From Streptomyces sp. CBMA152 (lineage in GTDB: Bacteria > Actinomycetota > Actinomycetes > Streptomycetales > Streptomycetaceae): a stretch of DNA of 64,000 bases. The notes below the pieces were generated by a model. The model saw nothing but the letters and a program-made list of their open reading frames with translations, searched no databases and had not been told where the DNA came from. The DNA lies in NCBI RefSeq assembly GCF_014596475.1, contig NZ_MECJ01000032.1, positions 113,836 through 177,835 on the forward strand. Reading direction: 5' to 3'. Each line of letters opens with the position of its first letter. Positions within the stretch are counted from its first letter, which is position 1. The position numbers and the translations under genes are program-made. Shown one piece after another: positions 15,643-22,949 of the stretch.

Positions 15643-18509
15643 TCGGTACCGCATCGGCCTTCCAGCGCCAGGCGTTCCTGAAGGCGTGCGTGGCGGAACT
15701 GGTACACCGCGCCCGCCTGTCGCAGTACACCCAGTCGGTGTGCCTCGTCCAGGAACGCCATCAGGCGCCAGGGCAGCATGCCCCGCGCGCACAGCCACAG
15801 TCGTGCCACGCCGAGCCGCCCCCACGCCGACAGTGCGGCGGTGACCACGCCCGTCGGGATCAGGGCGTACGCGCCGATGGTCGCGGCGTCCGGCAGGGCG
15901 AGGAGACGGGGCAGGGCGCCGCCGACGGGGACGGCGGCGAGATAGATCAGCAGCGCGCGGGCCAGCGCCGTGCTCCGGTCGGTGGCCAGGCTCGCCGACG
16001 GGCTGAGGCTGCGGGTCACGTCAACGGGCGCGCCCAGCCAGCGATGCAGCCCCGCCGCTATACCGGCGACGAGCCCGAGGCCGAGGCCGCCCGCCAGGCC
16101 GAAGACGACCGCCGAGCGCAGGATCTGGCCGGGGCTCTGTCGCGTCAGCCACTCGTCGTGCGCGGTGTCCAGCAGGGGGGACAAATCGTACGAGCCGACG
16201 GTGCGGCCGTCGGTGAGCCGGACGGTGAAGACCTCGCCGTCCGGCCGATAGTCGTGCGCGACGATCGTGAGGCGCTGGTCGACGGAAGTGCAGCGGGCCG
16301 GTGGTGCGCACAGGTCGAGTTCGCGTACGTCGTCGGGGAGCGCGAACTCGTCCGTACCGGAGTGATGGACCAGCGTGCCGTGGACCGGGGCGGGCAGGAC
16401 GACATACGTGTCGCCGTCCGCGCGCAGGCCGTAGCGCGTGCCGTCCGGCGCGTCGACATATCGCGAGCCGTCGGATGCATGTGCCACCGGGCCGCTCACC
16501 GGGAAGTCGTCGCGTGCGCCCGCCCGTACCGCCGCCGAGGCTCCCTCGGTCACCGTGAACACGGCCCCCAGCGCCAGGCCCGCGAGCAGCCCGAGAGAGA
16601 GTCCGTGCGTCATGGCCCGGCCCAGTCGGCGCGCCCGCCCGGCGGGGTCGCGCGCTCTCGCGGTCCCGGCCGCCACCTCCCCCCGCTCGCCCCGGGAGAC
16701 GTACACCGCCAATGCCCCCGCGACGACGGCCACCAGGGCGACGAGCAGCAGCGATTCGGGCAGGAAGCCGACGCCGACCAGGAGCGCCCCGGCCGCCACG
16801 ACGAGTCCGGCCACCGCCCGCCGCGCCCAGCGCCGCAATGGTCTGCGCCGACGACGCCTGCGGCCGAAGAACGGCATCGTCGACGGAACCGGTGAGGTCG
16901 GGACGGCGATGGCCGCGAGGCCCGTCGCGATCACCAGACCGTAGAGCCCGCCCACCGCGAGCCAGCCGAGCGCGCGTGGCATGCCCGCGAACGGCACGGC
17001 GAGATAGGGGTCCTGGCTCAGCGGCCGGGTCAGCCCGACGACCAGGCTGAGCGGAACCGCGTACAGCAGGGGCAGCAGCCACTGGCGGCGCGCGGCGTAC
17101 CCCGCGCAGGCCCCGGCCACGGTGGCGGCGGTGACGGCCGGCAGCGCGGGGGCACCGCCGAGCGCCCACAGCGGCAGACACACCGCCTCCGCGAGCAGGC
17201 CGAGCAACAGCAGCGGGCCGAGCCGCGGCAGCGGCCGGGGCAGCGCGGTGTGCAGCTCCCACCAGGCGAGGTCGCGGGTCTGGCGGTGTTCGAGGTGGCG
17301 GGCGAGAAAGCGCAGCCAGTGCCCGGCCCGGCCCGCGTCCCAGCGCGCGGACCCGGCGAAGGCGGCGGGGACGAAACCGTCGAGCAGGTACTCCTCAAGA
17401 GCCGTGGCGTCGGCGAACTCCGGCCGCCGCAGCAGCTCCATCGGGTCGTTGCCCGACTCCCCGTACACGGCTCGTGCCATCGCCACCATCAGGGGCGAGG
17501 CCAGCACCTGACGTACCGAGTCGCCGGGCCGCGACTGGGCGAGCACCGGGTCCCAGGCGGTGGTCCGCTCCCCCGCCGGTCCGCGCAGCGGCCGTGCGGT
17601 GAGCCGCAGGAAGGCGGCGGCCTCCTCGAAGGCGAGCGGCTGGAGCTCGACCACGGCCGCCGCCGTGAACACATCGCCGTCGGTGACCACTTGGGCGTAC
17701 ACCTGACTGCGGCAGGTCAGCAGAACCGGACTGCCCTGGTCCAGCTCGGAGTTGAGCTGCCGCACGGCCTCCGTGCGTACGGGCGCGGCAAGTTCGTCCA
17801 GGCCGTCGAGTACGGGCAGGACGCGGCCGGTGTCCAGAAGTTCCGACGCCAGTAAGGATCCTGACGGCTGGACGGCGCCGAGCGCCGGGTAGCCGTCGGC
17901 GAGGCGGGTGGAGAGCCAGGCGTACAGGCTCGTGGTGTCGGGCTGCCAGGTGGCGAGGGGGAAGATCACCGGCACCGGGTCGCCGGTGTCACGGCGGGCC
18001 AGGGCGTCCAGCGTGAAGCGGACGGCGAGGACGGTCTTGCCGCTGCCGGGCGCGCCGAGCACCACCAGGCGCCGGGACGGGACGCGGGCGAACACCCGGG
18101 TGATGTCGTCCAGCACACCGTCGAGTTCGGCCGCGCCGCCGTGGCGCAGCCCGATGTTCTCGTCGAAGTCCGCGAGCCAGGGCGCCGCCGTGGTCCAGCG
18201 CACGGGCAGCGGTCGGGGGTCCTGGAGCCTGCGCAGCCGCCACTCCGCCTGCCAGTGCAGCCGCACCGCCTCGGCGAGCGCGTCGGCCGCGTGGTCCAGG
18301 TGCTCGGCCGGGGACGGCTCGCCGGGGACCGGGCCGACCCCGACGATGAGCGTGTTGCCGATCAGTCCCACCAGCGAGACGACGAAGCCGAGGACCGAGA
18401 CGAGGGATCCGGTACTGCTGAGGCTGCGGTCCTGGACGGCGACCGCGACGACCGCCCCGGTGGCGAGCACCGCGCCCGCCCAGATCCCGCGCCGCCAGTA
18501 CCGCATCAC
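15633..18509 (-). CDS. Membrane-bound NACHT-family NTPase
   Basis: A 958-residue protein. Two N-terminal helices (about residues 8-25 and 35-57) precede a NACHT STAND NTPase: Walker A GAPGSGKT with Lys158, Walker B VLPVLDGLDEL near 230, and TCRSQ as sensor. About ten further hydrophobic helices follow (roughly 425-640 and 805-905), split by an Arg-rich loop and a soluble beta-rich domain (about 670-790). The end carries the YQFRHARLQERL signature common in actinobacterial NACHT proteins. The GTG at 18509 follows GGGGGG. NACHT proteins are signalling or immune NTPases; here the effector may be the membrane part. The gene is solitary. Confidence 0.85.
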   Translation of the reverse strand: MMRYWRRGIWAGAVLATGAVVAVAVQDRSLSSTGSLVSVLGFVVSLVGLIGNTLIVGVGPVPGEPSPAEHLDHAADALAEAVRLHWQAEWRLRRLQDPRPLPVRWTTAAPWLADFDENIGLRHGGAAELDGVLDDITRVFARVPSRRLVVLGAPGSGKTVLAVRFTLDALARRDTGDPVPVIFPLATWQPDTTSLYAWLSTRLADGYPALGAVQPSGSLLASELLDTGRVLPVLDGLDELAAPVRTEAVRQLNSELDQGSPVLLTCRSQVYAQVVTDGDVFTAAAVVELQPLAFEEAAAFLRLTARPLRGPAGERTTAWDPVLAQSRPGDSVRQVLASPLMVAMARAVYGESGNDPMELLRRPEFADATALEEYLLDGFVPAAFAGSARWDAGRAGHWLRFLARHLEHRQTRDLAWWELHTALPRPLPRLGPLLLLGLLAEAVCLPLWALGGAPALPAVTAATVAGACAGYAARRQWLLPLLYAVPLSLVVGLTRPLSQDPYLAVPFAGMPRALGWLAVGGLYGLVIATGLAAIAVPTSPVPSTMPFFGRRRRRRRPLRRWARRAVAGLVVAAGALLVGVGFLPESLLLVALVAVVAGALAVYVSRGERGEVAAGTARARDPAGRARRLGRAMTHGLSLGLLAGLALGAVFTVTEGASAAVRAGARDDFPVSGPVAHASDGSRYVDAPDGTRYGLRADGDTYVVLPAPVHGTLVHHSGTDEFALPDDVRELDLCAPPARCTSVDQRLTIVAHDYRPDGEVFTVRLTDGRTVGSYDLSPLLDTAHDEWLTRQSPGQILRSAVVFGLAGGLGLGLVAGIAAGLHRWLGAPVDVTRSLSPSASLATDRSTALARALLIYLAAVPVGGALPRLLALPDAATIGAYALIPTGVVTAALSAWGRLGVARLWLCARGMLPWRLMAFLDEAHRLGVLRQAGAVYQFRHARLQERLALEGRCGTEPL

Positions 18510-18586
18510 GCGCGCCCCCCGTCCGGGTGCCCCCGTTGGTGCGCTTCATTGTCCCAGGCATCGACCCGTACGGAACCGGGACGGTG

Positions 18587-18952
18587 TCAGGAGGTGCGGA
18601 CGATCGTCCAGGCGTTGGGGTCGAAGCTGGGGGTCACGGAGTATCTGCAGCTGCTGGAGTAGTACGTGCTGCTGATCGTCCAGCCCGCGGGCGGGTACGT
18701 CGAGGCGCAGGCGTTGACCCGGGTGCCCACCGGGAGGCCGGTGAGCTGCTTCACCTGCTTGTAGTTCGGGCTGAAGCTGCTCGTGCCGCATGCGGAGTTG
18801 TAGCCCCACTGGGTGTCCACGAAGCCGCTCGGGGTGAGCGTGTAGGCGCACATGTTCTGGGTGTCGCCGGGGGCCGCGCTGGCGGGGGCGGCCGCGACGG
18901 CGGTGGCGGCGGCCGCCGCGAGGGCGAGACAGGCGATGCGGGTCCGGATCAC
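18587..18952 (-). CDS. Small secreted protein with four cysteines
   Basis: A 121-residue exported protein starting at GTG 18952 behind GAGGAG; the upstream ATG lacks a ribosome site. The signal peptide ends ASA-APGD at about residue 27. The mature part has four cysteines (NMCAY, SACGTS, NACAS, SSCRYS), enough for two disulfides, and is rich in Ser, Thr and Tyr. It resembles small extracellular proteins of unknown function. A 77-bp gap separates it from the NACHT gene, transcribed in the same direction. Confidence 0.75.
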   Translation of the reverse strand: MIRTRIACLALAAAAATAVAAAPASAAPGDTQNMCAYTLTPSGFVDTQWGYNSACGTSSFSPNYKQVKQLTGLPVGTRVNACASTYPPAGWTISSTYYSSSCRYSVTPSFDPNAWTIVRTS

Positions 18953-19109
18953 GGGGGTCTCCTCGTCCTTGCATGCGTGGTGCGCCGACGACGCCGGCGT
19001 CCGGTCACATGCGACGAGCAATTACTACCGGCACATTCACCCCTCCGGACAGTCATCTTTCGGTCCCGGGCGAACGCATATTCGGCCGCGATCCGGACAC
19101 CCCGGTCGG

Positions 19110-19403
19110 CTACTCGACGGCGGGCACCAGACCCGTGACCGGCGCGACGAGGTCGGTGAGCTGATGGAGCTGATTGAGGTCGTTCAACTTGTTGAGCTGC
19201 GAGAGCTGCGCCTTGACCGTGGGCATCTTGCTCCGCTGGTCCGCCGGTACGGAGGCGGCGGTGAGCCCGTCCAGCATGCTGATCGGGGAGGCGTCGATGG
19301 GCTTGATGCCGCCGATCGGGGCGGCGCTCGCCGCCGACACTCCGAGACCCGAGACTCCGGCGGCGAGGGCGAGGACCGTGGCGATACGTCGTGTTGAGAT
19401 CAC
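19110..19403 (-). CDS. Small secreted leucine/glutamine-rich amphipathic protein
   Basis: A 97-residue protein. It has a signal peptide (about residues 1-28, ending ASA-AP) and a mature chain of about 70 residues with a heptad-like run (LSQLNKLNDLNQLHQLTDL) that should form one amphipathic helix. There are no cysteines. Short exported proteins of this kind occur repeatedly in Streptomyces and have no known function. No strong ribosome site precedes the ATG. Confidence 0.7.
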   Translation of the reverse strand: MISTRRIATVLALAAGVSGLGVSAASAAPIGGIKPIDASPISMLDGLTAASVPADQRSKMPTVKAQLSQLNKLNDLNQLHQLTDLVAPVTGLVPAVE

Positions 19404-19606
19404 GCTCTGACAACCGGCCGACGCCGCCGATGGACACGGCGTGCCTGCTGTTCGGGTGATTCATTGAAAGGCGAACCATCAACACGTTCGAGATGAACAA
19501 GCCCGGTGGCTGTTACACGGCGTACGGATGGCCTTGACGGTCGGCCCGTAGCTTCGAAGGCGTCGAACGAACGCTTCACCAGAGCCTCCCCGAAGGACCA
19601 GCCGCC

Positions 19607-19798
19607 ATGCGTACCACCCCTCGCGTGCTCCGCGCCTCTCTCGTCGCCGCCGGTGTCGCCACGGCGATCGGGCTGTCGCTGACCGGCGTCTTCCCCGAGC
19701 CCGGCCCGTCGCACACCTCGGCCATCGCGTCCCTCTCCGACGCGGTACGGGGCACGGTCAAGCACTTGCCCGCCACGCTCGGCATACCGACCCCGTAA
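19607..19798 (+). CDS. Very small exported peptide, hypothetical
   Basis: A 63-residue open frame with a signal-peptide-like start (MRTTPRVLRASLVAAGVATA and further hydrophobic residues), then a short tail (ASLSDAVRGTVKHLP). GAAGGAC lies 12 bp before the ATG. Codon use fits the genome. It could be a true small exported peptide or a by-product of a GC-rich region, and the evidence is thin. No neighbour suggests a role. Confidence 0.45.
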   Translation: MRTTPRVLRASLVAAGVATAIGLSLTGVFPEPGPSHTSAIASLSDAVRGTVKHLPATLGIPTP

Positions 19799-19810
19799 GC
19801 GTCCGGCCGG

Positions 19811-20860
19811 TCAGCCGGGGCCGGACACCCGGGCCGGTGTCCTGCCGTGCCGTGTCCACGCCAGCAGTTCCTCCGCCGTCCACGAGGTCACCACACGCTC
19901 GACCGGGACGCCGCACTCCTCGGCCCGGGCGCAGCCGAAGACCTGCCAGTCGAGCTGCCCGGGCGCGTGCGCGTCGGTGTCGACGGAGAACAGCACCCCG
20001 GCGTCGATCGCGCGGCGCAGCAGCCGGCGCGGCGGATCGAGCCGTTCCGGGCGGCTGTTGATCTCGACGGCGGTGCCCGACTCGGCGCAGGCGGCGAAGA
20101 CCGCGTCCGCGTCGAACGTGGACTCCGGCCGCTTCCCCCGCCCGCCGGTGACGAGGCGGCCGGTGCAGTGCCCCAGGATGTTCGCGTACGGATTGCGGAC
20201 GGCCGCGACCATACGGCGGGTCATCGAGTCGGCGTCCATGCGGAGCTTGGAGTGCACGGAGACGACCACGACGTCGAGTTCGTCGAGGAGTTCGTCCTCC
20301 TGGTCGAGCGAGCCGTCGTCGAGGATGTCGCACTCGATGCCGGTGAGCAGCCGGAACGGCGCCCAGCGTTTGTTGGCCTCGGCCACCACGGCCAGTTGCT
20401 CGCGCAACCGCTCCGGCGAGAGGCCGTTGGCAACGGTGAGCCGGGGCGAGTGGTCGGTGAGCACGGCCCACTCATGCCCGAGCTCCGCCGCCGTCAGGCC
20501 CATCTCCTCGATCGGGCTGCCGCCGTCCGACCAGTCGGAGTGCAGATGGCAGTCGCCGCGCAGCTCCGCGCGCAGCCGCTCGCCCCCGGCGGCCAGCGGA
20601 CCACCGGCGCCGTCCTCCTCCAACCGCCGTAGATATCCCGGCAGTTGGCCGTCCAGCGCCTCGCGCACCACCTGTGCCGTCTTGGGGCCGATCCCCCGCA
20701 CCGACTCCAGCGATCCGGCGGCCACCCGCTTCTCGACCTCGCCGTCCGCCATCCCGGCGACGATCGCGGCCGCCGTACGGAACGCCTTCACACGGTATGT
20801 GGGGGCCTGGGTGCGCTCCAGCAGGAACGCGATCCGCCGCAAGGCCGTCACGGGATCCAT
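19811..20860 (-). CDS. PHP-domain phosphoesterase with N-terminal HhH (PolX-like without polymerase)
   Basis: A 349-residue protein. The N-terminal part (about residues 1-85) resembles the PolX helix-hairpin-helix region (SVRGIGPKTAQVV), and the rest is a PHP metal phosphoesterase domain. Metal-site segments visible are DCHLHSDWSDG, LTDHS, GIECDI, VVSVHS, ILGHCTGR, EINSRP and DTDAHAPGQ. The family hydrolyses phosphoesters, possibly 3'-ends in DNA repair. The polymerase catalytic domain of PolX is absent. ATG 20860 has GGAGGTG upstream. It is monocistronic. Confidence 0.88.
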   Translation of the reverse strand: MDPVTALRRIAFLLERTQAPTYRVKAFRTAAAIVAGMADGEVEKRVAAGSLESVRGIGPKTAQVVREALDGQLPGYLRRLEEDGAGGPLAAGGERLRAELRGDCHLHSDWSDGGSPIEEMGLTAAELGHEWAVLTDHSPRLTVANGLSPERLREQLAVVAEANKRWAPFRLLTGIECDILDDGSLDQEDELLDELDVVVVSVHSKLRMDADSMTRRMVAAVRNPYANILGHCTGRLVTGGRGKRPESTFDADAVFAACAESGTAVEINSRPERLDPPRRLLRRAIDAGVLFSVDTDAHAPGQLDWQVFGCARAEECGVPVERVVTSWTAEELLAWTRHGRTPARVSGPG

Positions 20861-20930
20861 CGACACCTCCGACCGCCCTCCATTGTCCGGCACACTCCCG
20901 CCCCTCGCACACCGCAGTACCACGACAAGC

Positions 20931-20966
20931 GGCGGGACACCCCCTCAGAAAACGGGGTGCCCCGCC
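20931..20966 (-). terminator. Hairpin terminator of the SSI-like inhibitor gene
   Basis: GGCGGGACACCCC pairs with GGGGTGCCCCGCC (one mismatch) over a 10-base loop, 43 bp downstream of the inhibitor stop on the minus strand. Confidence 0.65.
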
Positions 20967-21008
20967 GCCGTGTACGCCTACTCACGGGCGATGAGCCGCG
21001 CGCTCAGG

Positions 21009-21467
21009 TCAGAAGTTGAACACCACACCCTGGCCCGCGAGCTTCTCGCACGGGTTGCCGAAGGTGTGGCGCTCCGCGACGCGCCTGCCCTGCCAGACAC
21101 CGTCGGCCGTGACGGTGACCGGCTTCCACTCCTTGGTACAGAACGTCGTCGGCTGCGCGGCGATGAGCGCGGTGAAGTCGCCGTCCATACGGGCGAGTTC
21201 CGCGCAGGCACCCTTGGCGTCCGGGTGCGTGCCCGAGGCGCCGGGCGCGCAGGTCAGTGTGACCGCGCGCATGACCGAGGCGCCGTCGTCGCCCGTGCCC
21301 GGCGCCACCGTCAGGACGAGCGCGGACGGCGCGTACAGGCTCATGGGCGTCGCGGTGGCACCCGGGGTGTTGTGCTGATCGGCGCCGGCCGCACCCGGTA
21401 CGGCGACCGCAGCGCCTGCCAGCGCCAGCGCGGCCACCAGAGTCGTACGCCCAAGCGTCTTACGCAT
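21009..21467 (-). CDS. Subtilisin-inhibitor-like (SSI family) secreted protease inhibitor
   Basis: A 152-residue exported SSI protein. The signal peptide (about residues 1-34) is followed by the inhibitor domain with the family segments LTCAPGASGTHPDAKGACAEL and TADGVWQGRRV, written here in two parts, and four cysteines for two disulfides. Aligning the reactive loop (FCTKEWKP) with that of S. albogriseolus SSI places Lys112 at P1, which predicts trypsin-like as well as subtilisin-like targets. CAGGAG precedes ATG 21467. SSI proteins are abundant in aerial-growth phase and usually sit alone, as here. Confidence 0.92.
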   Translation of the reverse strand: MRKTLGRTTLVAALALAGAAVAVPGAAGADQHNTPGATATPMSLYAPSALVLTVAPGTGDDGASVMRAVTLTCAPGASGTHPDAKGACAELARMDGDFTALIAAQPTTFCTKEWKPVTVTADGVWQGRRVAERHTFGNPCEKLAGQGVVFNF

Positions 21468-21898
21468 ATCGAACACTCCTGTCACTCATGGATGGAAGAA
21501 CGAACGTGAGTCTTAACCAGTCCCGGGAGTGCCGCAGAACATCGTGTACGAATCCAGTCACCCTCCGCCACTTGACGATCACTTGAAGTTGCAGGCCAGA
21601 CCCGGGTAAAACCTTGACGAGCTGATGGGTGGCCATGGAGAAGAAGGCGCAAAGCCGCCTCTACTTTGGTTTCTAAAGTGGCCTGAACATTGAATCTTGA
21701 ATGGGAAGGTTTCGGTTCGGTTTCATTCCCATGCACGGTTGTTACGTAACCGTTCGGGCACTCGCTGAGATCACCTGGACGGCCCGTGGGCGACATGCGC
21801 GCGCCCGGGACCGGCGTCAGAGTGGGGACGGTGCCGCACACGGCCCGCCCGGCTCGCCCGGCTCCCACGGGTCCTGCCACACGAAGGAGCAGCAGACG
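21468..21898. other. 431-bp non-coding stretch with palindromes
   Basis: No convincing gene is present. The middle (about 21655-21755) is unusually AT-rich for this genome. It holds ATGGGAA...TTCCCAT arms around 18 bp (near 21700-21732) and the nested palindrome at 21735-21753. It probably contains the promoters of the SSI-like gene and of the small zinc-ribbon gene. Confidence 0.5.
21735..21753. promoter_or_regulatory. Nested palindrome, possible operator
   Basis: ACGGTT and AACCGT arms flank 7 bp, and inside lies the perfect palindrome GTTACGTAAC (21741-21750). The element is about 145 bp upstream of the small gene at 21899. The binding protein is unknown. Confidence 0.4.
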
Positions 21899-22108
21899 AT
21901 GGAACACCACATCATCGCCGAGATGACCGAGCCCGGGGGCAGCACGCTGAAGGAGTGGCACATGGTCCGCGGCGACGCGGACGTGGCCATGTGCGGCCGT
22001 GAACTCGACCTGGCGGAGAAGCAGTTGCCCGCCGACGCCTGGGGAACCGAGCAGACGCGGCCGTTCTGCCACACCTGCGGTGCGCTGTATCTGCGCGAGG
22101 TCCCCTGA
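21899..22108 (+). CDS. Small zinc-ribbon-like protein
   Basis: A 69-residue soluble protein with three cysteines and several histidines. CHTCG near the C-terminus is a half zinc knuckle, and AMCGRE plus HHIIAE or EWHMV could supply the other ligands. AAGGAG precedes ATG 21899 at the proper spacing, and the long upstream in-frame extension looks non-coding. Similar short proteins with this start are common in Streptomyces and uncharacterised. Confidence 0.7.
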   Translation: MEHHIIAEMTEPGGSTLKEWHMVRGDADVAMCGRELDLAEKQLPADAWGTEQTRPFCHTCGALYLREVP

Positions 22109-22136
22109 CGGCGCCGACGGGCCGACGGTTCGCGAG

Positions 22137-22616
22137 TCAGGCGATGGCCGCCACGGGTACCCGACGCTCGGCCGAGAGTGCCCGCAGGGGCGGCAGGGCG
22201 GTCAGCGGCTCCCGGGCGGGCGACTCGACCCGCAGGGTGAACCAGACGACCTTGCCGTCGGCCGTGGCGTGCGTGCCCCAGCTGTCGCTGAGCGACGCCA
22301 CCATGGTCAGGCCACGGCCGGGGGCCGCGAGCGGCTCTCCGCCGCCCAGCACCGGGAGCCGGGGGTCGCGGTCGAGCACGGCGGCGGTCAGCCGCCGTCC
22401 CGTCCAGCGCAGTTCCAGCGTGCAGCGCTTGTCCTCGGCGTGCCGGTAGACGTTGCCGAGCAGTTCGCACACCCCGAGGCCGACCGGATGGATCAGCGAC
22501 TCCAGATTCCAGTACCGAAGGTGTGCGGCGACGATCCGGCGGATCTGCGGCACCCGTTCGGGGGCGGCTTCAAGCTCAAGGGTGTACTGACGGTTGATTT
22601 CCACGACCACGCCCAC
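22137..22616 (-). CDS. HATPase_c ATP-binding protein (RsbW/anti-sigma-like)
   Basis: A 159-residue GHKL-type ATP-binding protein of the kind Streptomyces encodes in dozens. The N-box is GVCELLGNVYRHA, and the G-boxes are AAVLDRDPRLP and APGRGLTMVASLSDSWG. It lacks sensor and histidine phosphorylation sites, so it is an anti-sigma-factor-like kinase or a stand-alone regulator. I took GTG 22616 because AGGAG sits 7 bp before it; the ATG at 22631 would lie within that site. No sigma or anti-anti-sigma gene is adjacent. Confidence 0.85.
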   Translation of the reverse strand: MGVVVEINRQYTLELEAAPERVPQIRRIVAAHLRYWNLESLIHPVGLGVCELLGNVYRHAEDKRCTLELRWTGRRLTAAVLDRDPRLPVLGGGEPLAAPGRGLTMVASLSDSWGTHATADGKVVWFTLRVESPAREPLTALPPLRALSAERRVPVAAIA

Positions 22617-22949
22617 GACTGCGCTCCTCATCAGAGCGGCCGGCGGACCGGCCGCGTCCTTGACTGGACAGCCCCGAGAACTCGGAAAGTAGTCAATCGA
22701 TCACGGAGGGATCGCAACCAGCGTGACCCCATCCGGGTGAATGCGCAACACCGCCCGGGTGAACCGCCGCGCCCTGGGCATGGAGAAGCCCCGGCTGGAC
22801 GGGGGAAGCCGGCCGGGGCGGTCCATGGACGGGCGGTGCGGCGTTGCGCTGCCGCCCTATATGGATGAACGATAAACCATGTCCGGAGGTTCCCGGCCAC
22901 GGCGCTCTTTTTTCCGAGCCGGCCGCCTTTTCGGACGAGCCGCCCCGGA
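22617..22949. other. 333-bp intergenic region upstream of the HATPase gene
   Basis: No gene is supported. It holds the symmetric element at 22660-22696, a GCCCCGGC/GCCGGGGC inverted repeat near 22790-22822 that could terminate a transcript, and a T-rich stretch near 22905-22935 downstream of the radical SAM gene. Confidence 0.4.
22660..22696 (-). promoter_or_regulatory. Symmetric promoter-region element
   Basis: Outer arms TTGACT/AGTCAA enclose an inner perfect CCGAG-AA-CTCGG. On the minus strand TTGACT (22696-22691) can serve as a -35 hexamer for the HATPase gene starting at 22616. The double symmetry suggests a repressor or activator site. Confidence 0.4.
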
